Source: Alysiella crassa DSM 2578 (GTDB taxonomy: Bacteria > Pseudomonadota > Gammaproteobacteria > Burkholderiales > Neisseriaceae). Taken from it: 64,000 bases of DNA. Positions 1-9,512 of this stretch are shown piece by piece. Under the pieces are notes generated by a model, which was given only the letters and a program-made list of their open reading frames with translations, ran no database searches and was not told the origin of the DNA. Every line of letters starts with the position of its first letter. Within the stretch, counting starts at the first letter, position 1. Both the position numbers and the translations under genes were made by a program. The stretch lies in contig NZ_JQKH01000003.1 in assembly GCF_000745955.1 (NCBI RefSeq), positions 62,001 to 126,000 on the forward strand, read 5' to 3'.

Positions 1-1290
1 GTGCGGCGATTTTATCGTTTTCTGCTTGGCTAGCTTGCGCTTGAGCGGCGGTAGCCTGTGCTTGTGCTTGCGTGGCGGCTGCTTCGGCGGCGGCTTTATC
101 CGCTTGTGCTTGCGCCAATTGCCCCTGTGCTTCTGCCAACGCTTTTTGCGCTTCGGCAACCGCAATTGCGTCTGCGCCCGAATTTTGTTTCAAAGCAGCC
201 AATTCTTGCTCGGCGGCAGCTTGCGCCGCTTGCGCTTGGGCAAGTTTTTCTGCTTGCTCGGTGGCTTGTTGCGCGGCTAATTCCGCTTGTTTACGCGCTT
301 CGGTGGCGGCAACCTGCGCTTTTTCCTGCTCGGCAATGGCTTGCAAACGCGCTTGTTCTGCCGCCGCTTGTGCTTGTTGCGCGGCTAATTTATCGGCTTC
401 CGCTTGTTTTTGAGCGGCTTCGGCGGCGGCTTGCGCGGTGGCAGCTGCTTGTGCCGCTTGTTGTGCGGCGACTTTATCATTTTCTGCTTGGCTGGCTTGC
501 GCTTGAGCGGCGGCAGCCTGTGCTTGCGCTTGTGCGGCGGTGGCTTCGGCGGCGGCTTTGTCTGCTTGCGCTTGTGCCAATTGCGCTTGCGTTTCTGCCA
601 ACGCTTTTTGCGCTTCGGCAACAGCAGCCGCATCTGCGCCCGAATTTTGTTTCAAAGTTGCCAATTCTTGCTCGGCGGCAGCCTGCGCCGCTTGAGCTTG
701 GGCAAGTTTTTCTGCTTGCTCGGCGGCTTGTTGCGCGGCTAATTCCGCTTGTTTACGCGCTTCGGTGGCGGCAACCTGCGCTTTTTCCTGCTCGGCAATG
801 GCTTGCAAACGCGCTTGTTCCGCCGCCGCCAATGCCTGTTGTGCTTCTGTGGCAGCTTGTTGTGCGGCTAATTTGTCGGCTTGCGCTTGTTTTTGCGCGG
901 CTTCGGCGGCGGCTTGCGCGGTGGCAGCTGCTTGTGCCGCTTGTTGCGCGGCGACTTTGTCGCTTTCTGCTTGGCTGGCTTGCGCTTGTGCGGTGGCAGC
1001 CTGCGCTTTAGCTTGCGCGGCTTCAGCTTCGGCGGCAGCTTTATCTGCTTGTGCTTGGGCTAATTCAGCTTGTTTTTCTGCCAACGCTTTTTGCGCTTCG
1101 GCAACAGCAGCCGCATCTGCGCCCGAATTTTGTTTCAAAGTTGCCAATTCTTGCTCGGCGGCAGCTTGCGCCGCTTGGGCGGCGGCGAGTTTAGCCGCTT
1201 GCTCTACGGCTTGTTGTGCGGCTAATTCGGCTTGTTTTTGTTTTTCGGCGGCTTCGGCTTGCGCGATTTCTTGTTCTTTCACAGGATTGT
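1..1290 (-). repeat. Coiled-coil tandem repeat inside the autotransporter (154- and 161-residue periods)
   Basis: This stretch encodes an Ala/Gln/Glu/Lys-rich segment built of long near-identical repeats. The marker TLKQNSGADA recurs with DNA anchors at 174, 636 and 1119, giving spacings of 462 and 483 bp, or 154 and 161 residues. Both are multiples of seven (22 and 23 heptads), so the length change preserves coiled-coil phase. The extra seven residues lie near AQQAATEAQQALAAAEQ. The composition recalls the alpha-peptide region of neisserial IgA proteases, but is longer and more regular. Confidence 0.85.
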
Positions 1291-4144
1291 GCAAATAATA
1301 ATCGTGCGATTCATTGCTTGCCAATGTGTAACGCCATGTACCTGCGTCCACATAATCATTTGCCAATTTCACGTTTACCTGATTTTCATCTTGTGCGCCG
1401 TGTCGCAATTTGAGCAGCGTTAAGCGTTTCACTTCAGTGGGTTCGGCGGCGGTGTTTTGCACGGAAAGCGTGTGATTGCCCGTTGCCACGCCGTTCACAA
1501 TCACTTGGTCGCCACGCTGATTCGCCAAATCGGTCAAATAATCAAAATTCAGGCTGCCTGAAAGCGTGCCATGAATCGTTAAGGTTTCAAAACTGTCGCC
1601 TTGCGTAATGCCATTGGCGGTGTTGCGCGGATTCAGCACCACGCGACCACCGTCGCCGCCCACATTGCCCAAAGTATGCGCCGATGGCATACGCCACAAC
1701 GCGCCTTGTTCAAAATTCGTGGTGGACGTGTTGGACACATTCAGGCTGCCTGAAAAATTCGTTTTGCCCAAAGTGAAGGTGCCATAATCTTCCACCGCCA
1801 CATTGCCCAATAAATTGCTCGCCGTCATATTGGCTAACACATTGTCGGATAATGCGGTTTCCGTACAAGAAACCGTGCCGTTTTGGTCGGAACGCACGCA
1901 CACAGGCGTTTGATTCGCCACATAACCCACAGTCGCACGCGCCGTGTCGCGTACCGTGATGTTGCCCATGATGTTGCCAACATTGCGCCCAAAATGCAGG
2001 CTGCCTTTTTCTTCGGCGATGAATTCGGTGGCGGTAAAATCACGGGTTTGCCAATCGTTTTCGTCAATGATTTCCCGATTATTTTGATGGTCGTAAGCAT
2101 GCGGCGTGTGTCGCCCAGAGAGCAATAATTGCCCACGCGACACGCGCAAATTGCCATTTAAATTGGTGCCGCCCGACACCATCAAAATATCCTTGTCCAC
2201 CGTACCAGCATAATGCACATTCAATGCGCCATTGGTTTTGCTGGTGTCGGTTTCGCCAAACCAGCCATTGAAGGCGTGTAAACGTGGCTGGCTGCGTTTT
2301 TCATTTTCGCGGCTTAAATAAGTGTTCATGGCAGCCTGTTTGTCGCTGCCCAAAAATTCCCACGCATGATTACTCGTGCCATCGGTGGGGAAATAATTTT
2401 GCCCACTGTGTCCTTGTTTTAAAACAAAATAATCGGTGCGACCGCCTGCATAGGGATTACGGTATTCATATAAACCCGTGCTGGTTTTGCCCCAATCTGA
2501 CCACGGAATCGTATTTTCAGTTAATAAATCAGGGGCTTTGGGTGAAATGGTTAAACTGGCTTGTTGGGGCGCATGATTGACAATTTGCGCGCCTTCGTCC
2601 ACGTTTTGAATATAATTAAACGCAATGTGTTTGCCATTCGCGTCCAAACGTCCGCCGCGATAGCCGAAATACAGTTTATTCAAATCCATCTGGTCTGCGC
2701 TGTCCAACACGACTGTGCCGCGACCGCTCACAATACCCACTTCATTGAACGCTTGTTTTTGTCCAGTCGAATCAGCACGTTGCGCCAACACCACTTTGCC
2801 ATCGCCCACGCTCAGGCTGCCTGAATTTACACCCGAACCATTCACATACAAAGTCCCTGCGCCAATTTTAGACAAACGGTCGCCATCGGGATTGTTTACT
2901 TTCCATGTAACCGTTTTGTCTGCGTCAATAGACACGCCTGCGCCTGTGTGGGTAATGCTGTTGTCGCTGGCGGCAACTGTATAGTTACCCGAAAAATGCA
3001 AAGCCCCCGCGCCCTGATTAATGGATTGATTTAAATTCAACGTGGCGTTGTTGCCGCCCAAATACAGGGTTTGCCCGTGATGTAATTGTTCGGCGTTGGT
3101 GGCGGCGGCGGTGTCCATTAATTTTACGGTGGTAGCGGCTGTGGTGCTGCCTTGTGCCGTGATGGTGCTGCTGTTGCCATCGGCTGTCCAGTTAAACACG
3201 GCGTTGTTTTGCGTATTATTAATGGGGGTGGCATTGTCTTCATTGGCTGTTTCGGCGTGGAACTCGGGGCGCATTAACGCCGAGCGATACCACACGCCAT
3301 TATTGCCATCGTTGAATACGGCTGTGCCGACAATCACCCAACGCTTTTCATCCGCGTCATAAGCAAAAGTTGGCGAACCGCTATCGCCGCCACTTAAATG
3401 GTTGGGCAAAGCAAATTTATTGTAGTCGGCTGTGTACCAATCGCCATCGCGGAAATCCAGCCAGCCATCTTGGGCATGGCTTAATGTGAGTGTGTTGCCG
3501 CCTGTGCGGTAAGAATAGGTATTGCCTGCGCGATTATTTGTGCCATCGGCTTCACGCACAAATTGACCGCCGCCGCCCACACGAACATAAGCAGGAAAAC
3601 GACTTTTGTTCCAATACGGATTTGTATCGTTTTTGATGGGCGTAGGGCCTACGCTGTTCATTTCGGCGGGTGCGGTTTCCGTTACCAATTTATGCAAACG
3701 TGGTGCGTGATAATCGTCATGTAAACTTTGTCCTTTGGGATAATTATTTCTATCAACCAATTGATAATCGTAAACATGTTGGTCGGGATTATTGCCTGTA
3801 TGCCCAAATTGCGCGGTTTGGTAGCCGCCATTGTGCGCCACGCTGACCAAATATTGCGGCGCGATAAGTGTCGCCACGCCATTGTTTCGCAACACAGGGC
3901 TAAAATCGGGCATGGGAATATTTTCAGGCAGCAAGGTGTCTGCTGGTGTGCCGTCTTTTTTCGTGATTGGAATATTCGTTGCCCCTGCGACAAATTGCCC
4001 GCGATTTTCGGCAAAATCACGATACAGTTGATAATCTATGTCGCTGCGCACGCTGGCGGCGTGTACGTGTAAAGGAGCGGCGGACAATGAAATCAGCGTG
4101 GCAATCGCTGTTTTCTTGAACATTTTGCGGGGTTTTTTGCGCAT
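1..4144 (-). CDS. S6-family (IgA1 protease-like) serine protease autotransporter, C-terminus beyond window edge
   Basis: A secreted/surface serine protease exported by the type V route. The reading frame stays open from an ATG at 4144 (AGGAA nine bases upstream) to the window edge, over 1380 codons. Residues 1-30 form an autotransporter-type signal peptide ending in HVHAA. The peptidase domain follows closely the IgA1 protease pattern: SVAHN (His104), GNNPDQH, RNNY, DDYH.PRLHK (probable Asp144) and GDSGSP (Ser255), so the triad is intact. Residues about 300-950 look like a beta-helix passenger rich in N, G, T and S. From about residue 951 the chain becomes an Ala/Gln/Glu coiled coil. The translocator barrel must lie left of the window. 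The family match is strong; whether it cuts IgA1 or another host protein (App/MspA/Hap-like) cannot be read from sequence. Neighbouring uvrB is divergent. Confidence 0.9.
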   Translation of the reverse strand, partial: MRKKPRKMFKKTAIATLISLSAAPLHVHAASVRSDIDYQLYRDFAENRGQFVAGATNIPITKKDGTPADTLLPENIPMPDFSPVLRNNGVATLIAPQYLVSVAHNGGYQTAQFGHTGNNPDQHVYDYQLVDRNNYPKGQSLHDDYHAPRLHKLVTETAPAEMNSVGPTPIKNDTNPYWNKSRFPAYVRVGGGGQFVREADGTNNRAGNTYSYRTGGNTLTLSHAQDGWLDFRDGDWYTADYNKFALPNHLSGGDSGSPTFAYDADEKRWVIVGTAVFNDGNNGVWYRSALMRPEFHAETANEDNATPINNTQNNAVFNWTADGNSSTITAQGSTTAATTVKLMDTAAATNAEQLHHGQTLYLGGNNATLNLNQSINQGAGALHFSGNYTVAASDNSITHTGAGVSIDADKTVTWKVNNPDGDRLSKIGAGTLYVNGSGVNSGSLSVGDGKVVLAQRADSTGQKQAFNEVGIVSGRGTVVLDSADQMDLNKLYFGYRGGRLDANGKHIAFNYIQNVDEGAQIVNHAPQQASLTISPKAPDLLTENTIPWSDWGKTSTGLYEYRNPYAGGRTDYFVLKQGHSGQNYFPTDGTSNHAWEFLGSDKQAAMNTYLSRENEKRSQPRLHAFNGWFGETDTSKTNGALNVHYAGTVDKDILMVSGGTNLNGNLRVSRGQLLLSGRHTPHAYDHQNNREIIDENDWQTRDFTATEFIAEEKGSLHFGRNVGNIMGNITVRDTARATVGYVANQTPVCVRSDQNGTVSCTETALSDNVLANMTASNLLGNVAVEDYGTFTLGKTNFSGSLNVSNTSTTNFEQGALWRMPSAHTLGNVGGDGGRVVLNPRNTANGITQGDSFETLTIHGTLSGSLNFDYLTDLANQRGDQVIVNGVATGNHTLSVQNTAAEPTEVKRLTLLKLRHGAQDENQVNVKLANDYVDAGTWRYTLASNESHDYYLHNPVKEQEIAQAEAAEKQKQAELAAQQAVEQAAKLAAAQAAQAAAEQELATLKQNSGADAAAVAEAQKALAEKQAELAQAQADKAAAEAEAAQAKAQAATAQAQASQAESDKVAAQQAAQAAATAQAAAEAAQKQAQADKLAAQQAATEAQQALAAAEQARLQAIAEQEKAQVAATEARKQAELAAQQAAEQAEKLAQAQAAQAAAEQELATLKQNSGADAAAVAEAQKALAETQAQLAQAQADKAAAEATAAQAQAQAAAAQAQASQAENDKVAAQQAAQAAATAQAAAEAAQKQAEADKLAAQQAQAAAEQARLQAIAEQEKAQVAATEARKQAELAAQQATEQAEKLAQAQAAQAAAEQELAALKQNSGADAIAVAEAQKALAEAQGQLAQAQADKAAAEAAATQAQAQATAAQAQASQAENDKIAA

Positions 4145-4541
4145 GATTTAGTTCCTATATAGTTGAATAATTAGAGAAAATTAATGTAATGATTTTAACA
4201 TATTGGTGTGATTTCTTGCACTGGTGCGAATTATTTATTTTTAATATAATTTAATTAAATCAATATATTAAATTGAAAAGATATGATAAGAAAGTGTAAA
4301 TAAAGTGTTGCAAAAAAGCCGCGCCCAAGTTTTCAGGCTGCCTGAAATACACGACCAAAATCACAGTAGGGTGCGCCGTGCGCACCAAAACCCACCGCAA
4401 TATTTAAATTATTCAGTAATTTGGTGAGCACGGCGCCCCCTACATTGTGTGATGTGGCAAATTCTCGTGTCGCAACAGGCAGCCTGAAAATGCGAAAATG
4501 TTATAATTTCGCCCAATTTTAATTGTTCAGGCAGCCTGAAA
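4145..4541. other. Intergenic region between the divergent autotransporter and uvrB
   Basis: No gene is seen. The first 170 bases are very AT-rich and probably hold the autotransporter promoter, but no clear -35/-10 pair could be picked. From about 4328 there is a decayed copy of the dispersed palindromic element: DUS, ACACGACC arm, then GTAGGGTGCGCCGTGCGCACC facing a degenerate inverted half ending CCCCCTAC near 4443. DUS copies are at about 4330, 4476 and 4526. Confidence 0.7.
4499..4507 (+). promoter_or_regulatory. Extended -10 promoter candidate for uvrB
   Basis: TGTTATAAT matches an extended -10 (TGnTATAAT) 35 bases before the uvrB ATG. No good -35 lies 17 bases upstream, as is usual for extended -10 promoters. 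No LexA box is recognisable. Confidence 0.5.
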
Positions 4542-6599
4542 ATGCAAATTATCCAATACGAAAATTCTCCGTTCAAACTCCATCAACCCTTCCCCCCCGC
4601 AGGCGACCAACCCACCGCCATCGCCCAACTTTTGGACGGCTTGTCAGACGGCTTGTCTTACCAAACCCTGCTTGGCGTAACGGGTTCGGGCAAAACTTAC
4701 ACCATGGCAAACGTCATCGCCCAAAGCGGCAGACCTGCCATCATCATGGCGCACAACAAAACCCTAGCCGCCCAGCTTTACGCAGAAATGCGCGAATTTT
4801 TCCCCGAAAATGCGGTGGAATATTTCGTTTCTTATTACGATTATTATCAACCCGAAGCCTATGTGCCAAGCCGCGATTTGTTCATAGAAAAAGACAGCGC
4901 AATCAACGAACACATAGAACAAATGCGCCTTTCCGCCACCAAAAACCTGATGACGCGCAATGACGTGATTATCATCGCCACCGTGTCCGCCATCTACGGC
5001 ATTGGCGACCCCACCGAATACCAACAAATGATTTTGTCCGTGAAAGAGGGCGACATCATGAGCCAACGCGACATCATTTCCACGCTGGTTGCCATGCAAT
5101 ACGAACGTGGCGATGTGGATTTTCAACGTGCCAGTTTTCGCGTTCGCGGCGATGTGATAGACGTGTACCCAGCCGAAAGTTCCGAATTTGCCCTGCGGAT
5201 TTCATTATTTGATGATGAAATTGAACGCTTGGATTTGTTTGACCCACTTTCAGGCAGCCTGCACCAGCGCGTGGGACGCTACACCGTGTTTCCGTCCAGC
5301 CACTACGTTACCCCACGCGAAACCGTACTCCGTGCCTGCGAAGCGATTAAAGCTGAATTGCGCGAACGCATTGATTTTTATACCAAAGAAAACCGCCCCG
5401 TAGAACAACAACGCATAGAACAACGCACCCGATTTGATTTGGAAATGCTGTATGAAATGGGCTTTTGCAAAGGCATTGAAAATTACAGCCGCCACTTTTC
5501 AGGCAAAAAAGAGGGCGAACCGCCCCCCACGCTGATGGATTATCTGCCCAAAAACGCCATCATGTTCATAGACGAAAGCCACGTTACCATAGGGCAAATT
5601 GGCGCGATGTACAAAGGCGATGCGTCTCGCAAACAAAATTTGGTGGATTACGGTTTCAGGCTGCCTTCCGCGCGGGATAATCGCCCCCTAAAATTCCATG
5701 AATTTGAACAAGTTATGCCACAAACCATTTTCGTATCCGCCACCCCAGCGCAATACGAAGCCGACCACGCAGGGCAGGTTGTGGAACAAGTCGTGCGCCC
5801 CACAGGATTGACAGACCCGCAAATTGAAATCCGCCCCGTTGCCACCCAAGTTGATGATTTATTGAGTGAAATCAATATCCGCAAACAAAAAGGCGAGCGC
5901 GTACTCGTTACCACCCTAACCAAACGCATGGCGGAACAATTAACCGACTATTACAGCGAATTGGGCGTGAAAGTGCGCTATTTGCACAGCGACATTGACA
6001 CGGTTGAACGTGTTGAAATCATTAGGGATTTGCGCTTGGGCTTGTTTGACGTATTGGTCGGCATTAACCTGTTGCGTGAAGGTTTGGACATACCCGAAGT
6101 GTCGCTGGTCGCCATTTTGGACGCGGACAAAGAAGGTTTTTTGCGCTCACACCGCAGCCTAATCCAAACCATCGGACGCGCCGCGCGTAACGTGAACGGC
6201 GTGGCGATTTTGTATGCCGACAAAATCACCGACAGCATGAAATCCGCCATAGACGAAACCGAACGCCGCCGCCAAAAACAAATTCAGTTTAATTTGGACA
6301 ACAACATTATTCCCCAACAAATCAATAAGAAAGTGAAAGATTTGATTGATGGCGTGTATGCGGAAAACGGTGGCGAGCCAGTTTCAGGCAGCCTGAAAAC
6401 GAGCGGAGCGAGTTTCGCTAAAGCCAAAAAATCCAGCAAAAAAACCGAAATCCACAGCGAAGAAGACGCGATTGCCGAAATCGCCCGTTTGGAAAAACAA
6501 ATGCAGCAAGCGGCGCGGGATTTGCAGTTTGAAGAGGCGGCGGTTTTGCGCGACCGAATTCGGTTGATTAAAGAGAATTTGTTGTTTGGAGCGGAATAG
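4542..6599 (+). CDS. uvrB: Excinuclease ABC subunit B
   Basis: Damage-verification helicase of nucleotide excision repair; it is loaded by UvrA and recruits UvrC. The 685-residue product is full length. Walker A GVTGSGKT lies at residues 45-52, the Tyr-rich beta-hairpin YFVSYYDYY at about 94-102, the DEAD-like box FIDESH near 343, helicase motif QTIGRAAR near 545, and the UVR motif for UvrC binding at the extreme C-terminus. The ATG at 4542 directly follows a DUS, and no Shine-Dalgarno is visible. Two DUS copies lie inside the gene. One encodes SGSLHQ near 5250. The other encodes SGSLK near 6380, in the linker before the UVR motif, where an insertion is structurally cheap. The AbiTii-domain gene begins 50 bases downstream. 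Confidence 0.97.
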   Translation: MQIIQYENSPFKLHQPFPPAGDQPTAIAQLLDGLSDGLSYQTLLGVTGSGKTYTMANVIAQSGRPAIIMAHNKTLAAQLYAEMREFFPENAVEYFVSYYDYYQPEAYVPSRDLFIEKDSAINEHIEQMRLSATKNLMTRNDVIIIATVSAIYGIGDPTEYQQMILSVKEGDIMSQRDIISTLVAMQYERGDVDFQRASFRVRGDVIDVYPAESSEFALRISLFDDEIERLDLFDPLSGSLHQRVGRYTVFPSSHYVTPRETVLRACEAIKAELRERIDFYTKENRPVEQQRIEQRTRFDLEMLYEMGFCKGIENYSRHFSGKKEGEPPPTLMDYLPKNAIMFIDESHVTIGQIGAMYKGDASRKQNLVDYGFRLPSARDNRPLKFHEFEQVMPQTIFVSATPAQYEADHAGQVVEQVVRPTGLTDPQIEIRPVATQVDDLLSEINIRKQKGERVLVTTLTKRMAEQLTDYYSELGVKVRYLHSDIDTVERVEIIRDLRLGLFDVLVGINLLREGLDIPEVSLVAILDADKEGFLRSHRSLIQTIGRAARNVNGVAILYADKITDSMKSAIDETERRRQKQIQFNLDNNIIPQQINKKVKDLIDGVYAENGGEPVSGSLKTSGASFAKAKKSSKKTEIHSEEDAIAEIARLEKQMQQAARDLQFEEAAVLRDRIRLIKENLLFGAE

Positions 6600-6649
6600 A
6601 AAAGGAGACGCACCAAATTTATGATAAAATTGATTTTTTTGGAGTTAAA

Positions 6650-7540
6650 ATGGGTTCTATTATTTTAGAATTACAAGAATTAGCAGCTAATCCTGATAGT
6701 AATGTAGAAGAATTATTAAATAAAACTTATATGGTTGCTAGAAAATTAAAGTTAGAAGAACTATCAAAATGGTGTAATTTAGAATTACAGGGGTATCAGG
6801 ATAATTTAGAAAATATACCAAGTTATAGGGAGTTTTATGGGCAATTACAAGTCTATAATCCTTATTGGGGTTTACAATCACTTCCTGTTCCCGATGATAT
6901 AAGGGCAAAAATTACTTTAATACGATTTCCTGAATCTATTGGTGGAATACTTAACTATCTTGATAATGGAGAATGTAATACACTTGAATTATCCCTATCA
7001 TATGATATTAGAAAAATATTGATAAAAGCACAAAGAGCTCCGCTTGAACCAAAACTTTATTTTAGTACAACTAATTTGAAAAATATTTTATCTCAAGTTA
7101 GGCAAGTGGTTTTAGAATGGGCATTAAAACTTGAAGAAGAGGGTATTTTGGGAGAAGGTATTCAATTCTCTAAATCAGAAAAGGAAAAAGCAATGACTAC
7201 TCAATTTCATATCCAAAATATGCAAGGTTTTGTTGGTAATATTTCAGGTGGAAATATGCAACAAAATATTTATGATGGTATTCACGTTGAAGCAAATAAT
7301 TTTGACCAATTAGCTGATGTTTTATCAAAAAATGGTATTCCTTTTTCAGAATTATCATCATTAAAGGAAGCGATTGATTTAGATGAAAAACCAACAGAAG
7401 CAAATAAATTTGGCGCGAATGTTAGTCAATGGATTGGCAATATTATGACAAAGGCATCTAGTGGAGTAATTAATGTGTCATTAGCTACGATTGCAGGATT
7501 ATTAACAAACGCAATTTCTCAATATTATGGTTTAATGTAA
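6650..7540 (+). CDS. AbiTii-domain protein, candidate anti-phage factor
   Basis: A 296-residue protein. Its first roughly 130 residues (SIILELQELAANPDSNVEE..., ARKL.L.EL.KWC..EL.GY, then IPSYREF.GQ) match my recollection of the AbiTii domain, found in abortive-infection and other defence-linked proteins. The middle (about 185-215) has a Gly/Asn-rich beta-like stretch, MQGFVGNISGGNMQQNIYDG, as in other AbiTii proteins. The C-terminus (about 273-292) is hydrophobic and might insert in a membrane. A GGAG lies 7 bases before the ATG. The gene is far more AT-rich than its neighbours and prefers A/T-ending codons, which suggests horizontal acquisition between uvrB and the dehydrogenase. No catalytic motif was found. 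The family assignment is from memory of the domain pattern; the defence role is inference. Confidence 0.75.
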   Translation: MGSIILELQELAANPDSNVEELLNKTYMVARKLKLEELSKWCNLELQGYQDNLENIPSYREFYGQLQVYNPYWGLQSLPVPDDIRAKITLIRFPESIGGILNYLDNGECNTLELSLSYDIRKILIKAQRAPLEPKLYFSTTNLKNILSQVRQVVLEWALKLEEEGILGEGIQFSKSEKEKAMTTQFHIQNMQGFVGNISGGNMQQNIYDGIHVEANNFDQLADVLSKNGIPFSELSSLKEAIDLDEKPTEANKFGANVSQWIGNIMTKASSGVINVSLATIAGLLTNAISQYYGLM

Positions 7541-7551
7541 ATTCAAGCAAG

Positions 7552-7580
7552 CGTAGGTCGGCTCTCCGAGCCGACCTACG
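7552..7580. terminator. Perfect 13-bp hairpin downstream of the AbiTii gene
   Basis: CGTAGGTCGGCTC, a TCC loop, then the exact inverse. There is no T-run, so it may be a dispersed GTAGGTCGG-type palindrome and not a strict intrinsic terminator. Confidence 0.55.
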
Positions 7581-7846
7581 AACTCAATCCCCAAAATCAT
7601 GTTTGGTTTCCAATCCAACCTACGCCAAAATACCGTTCCCAATCCAATGGCAACGGTATTTTCCCTTTGCAGGCAGCCTGAAACCACAAATACCCCTACA
7701 AATACTAGGCTTAAATCCACTTGCCAATTCACACAAAAATCTTTTACGATTAATCCGCCATGTAGCCGAATGTAATTCAACAACGTTCTGTGGCAATCGC
7801 AGTTCTTTCCCTTTGTTTTAAAAAATCTTTTTGAAAAGGAAATGCT
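7581..7846. other. Gap upstream of the aldehyde dehydrogenase
   Basis: No gene is seen. It contains one DUS (about 7671-7682) and a partial direct echo of the preceding hairpin arm (CCAATCCAACCTACG). No promoter could be picked with confidence. Confidence 0.5.
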
Positions 7847-9358
7847 ATGCGCTACGCCAATCCCAATACCGAAGGGGCAAAAGTCCACTTCAAAGCTCAA
7901 TACGAAAACTTTATCGGCGGCAAATGGGTTGCGCCTGTTGATGGGGTTTATTTTGACAATATCTCGCCTGTGGACGGCAAAGTTTTTACCAAAGTCCCCA
8001 AATCCAATCACAAAGACATTGAATTGGCGTTAGACGCTGCTCACGCCGCCGCGAAAACGTGGAACAAATCTTCGCCTACCGAGCGTTCCAATCTCTTGCT
8101 GAAAATCGCCGACCGTTTGGAAGCGAATTTGGAAACGCTTGCCGTTGCCGAAACATGGGAAAACGGCAAGCCCATTCGTGAGACTTTGGCGGCGGATATT
8201 CCGCTTGCGATTGACCATTTCCGCTATTTTGCAGGCTGCATTCGCGCCCAAGAAGGCACAATTGGACAAATTGATGATGATACGGTTGCCTATCATTTCC
8301 ACGAACCAATTGGCGTGGTGGGGCAGATTATCCCTTGGAATTTCCCGATTTTGATGGCAGTGTGGAAACTTGCGCCTGCGCTTGCGGCAGGTAACTGCGT
8401 GGTCTTGAAACCTGCGGAACAAACGCCCACCAGTATTTTGGTATTGCTTGAATTGATTGAGGATTTATTGCCTGAGGGCGTGGTCAATGTGGTCAATGGT
8501 TTCGGTAAAGAAGCGGGCGAACCTTTGGCGACCAATCCGCGCATTGGTAAAATCGCATTCACGGGTTCCACCGAAATTGGTCAAAAAATCATGGAATACG
8601 CCACGCAAAACATCATTCCCGTTACGCTGGAATTGGGTGGCAAATCCCCCAACATTTTCTTTGCCGATGTGATGGACAAAGACGATGAGTTTTTGGATAA
8701 GGCGTTGGAAGGTTTTGCCATGTTTGCCTTAAATCAAGGGGAAGTGTGTACTTGTCCGTCTCGTGCTTTGGTTCATGAATCCATTGCAGAGGAATTTTTG
8801 AAAAAAGCCGTTGAGCGCGTGAAAAAAATCAAAACAGGACACCCTTTGGATACCGACACGATGGTCGGCGCACAAGCCAGCCAAGAGCAACAAGACAAAA
8901 TCTTGGGTTGCATTGCCAAAGGCAAGGCGGAAGGCGCGGAAGTGCTGACTGGCGGTGGTGAACGCAAGGAAATTGACGGTGGTTTTTACATTGAACCCAC
9001 GATTTTCAAAGGTCATAACAAAATGGAAATTTTCCAAGAAGAAATTTTCGGCCCTGTTTTATCGGTAACCACGTTCAAAGATTTTGATGAAGCGATTGCG
9101 ATTGCCAATGACACGATGTACGGTTTGGGTGCAGGCGTGTGGTCGCGTGATGGCAACACGGCATACCGTGCGGGTCGGGCGATTCAAGCAGGGCGTGTGT
9201 GGACAAATTGTTACCACATTTATCCAGCGCACGCGGCGTTTGGCGGTTACAAAAAATCGGGCATTGGGCGCGAAACGCACAAAATGATGTTGGAACATTA
9301 TCAACAAACCAAAAACTTGCTGGTCAGCTATTCGCCTAAAGCATTGGGTTTTTTCTAA
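7847..9358 (+). CDS. NAD(P)-dependent aldehyde dehydrogenase, AldB/ExaC type
   Basis: Oxidises aldehydes, most likely acetaldehyde, to the acid in the cytoplasm. The 503 residues have the normal ALDH length. The oxyanion Asn is in PWNF (Asn165), the general base in LELGGK (Glu262), and the nucleophile in [11 protein letters not shown] (Cys301). The GEVCTCPSR form is characteristic of the E. coli AldB / Pseudomonas ExaC subgroup, which act on acetaldehyde and related short aldehydes. The ATG follows AAAAGGAAATGCT. It is monocistronic: a DUS-pair terminator follows at 9392-9440. The physiological substrate is inferred from the subgroup, not seen. Confidence 0.88.
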   Translation: MRYANPNTEGAKVHFKAQYENFIGGKWVAPVDGVYFDNISPVDGKVFTKVPKSNHKDIELALDAAHAAAKTWNKSSPTERSNLLLKIADRLEANLETLAVAETWENGKPIRETLAADIPLAIDHFRYFAGCIRAQEGTIGQIDDDTVAYHFHEPIGVVGQIIPWNFPILMAVWKLAPALAAGNCVVLKPAEQTPTSILVLLELIEDLLPEGVVNVVNGFGKEAGEPLATNPRIGKIAFTGSTEIGQKIMEYATQNIIPVTLELGGKSPNIFFADVMDKDDEFLDKALEGFAMFALNQGEVCTCPSRALVHESIAEEFLKKAVERVKKIKTGHPLDTDTMVGAQASQEQQDKILGCIAKGKAEGAEVLTGGGERKEIDGGFYIEPTIFKGHNKMEIFQEEIFGPVLSVTTFKDFDEAIAIANDTMYGLGAGVWSRDGNTAYRAGRAIQAGRVWTNCYHIYPAHAAFGGYKKSGIGRETHKMMLEHYQQTKNLLVSYSPKALGFF

Positions 9359-9391
9359 ATTAGCTGATTGACATCAAATTGATATTAAATC

Positions 9392-9440
9392 AAAAGGCAG
9401 CCTGAAAACATAATAATATGCGTTTTCAGGCTGCCTTTTT
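9392..9440 (+). terminator. Inverted-DUS terminator
   Basis: Stem AAAAGGCAGCCTGAAAAC with its inverse, ending in a T5 run; an AT-rich loop separates the two DUS copies. It terminates the aldehyde dehydrogenase gene. Confidence 0.85.
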
Positions 9441-9512
9441 GTGTTAAAAAATGTGAACTTTGGCTATTTTTTGATATGATATGCATTGATTTCTTCACAT
9501 AAGGCAATCGTT

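Noticed and set aside
58-1298. Long Arg/Leu- and Ala/Cys-rich open frames on the plus strand
   Set aside because: They are antisense shadows of the Ala/Gln coiled-coil repeat of the autotransporter; composition is extreme and there is no start context.
4590-4600. C-run near the uvrB start as a phase-variable tract
   Set aside because: Housekeeping gene, in frame, encodes conserved FPPAGDQP.
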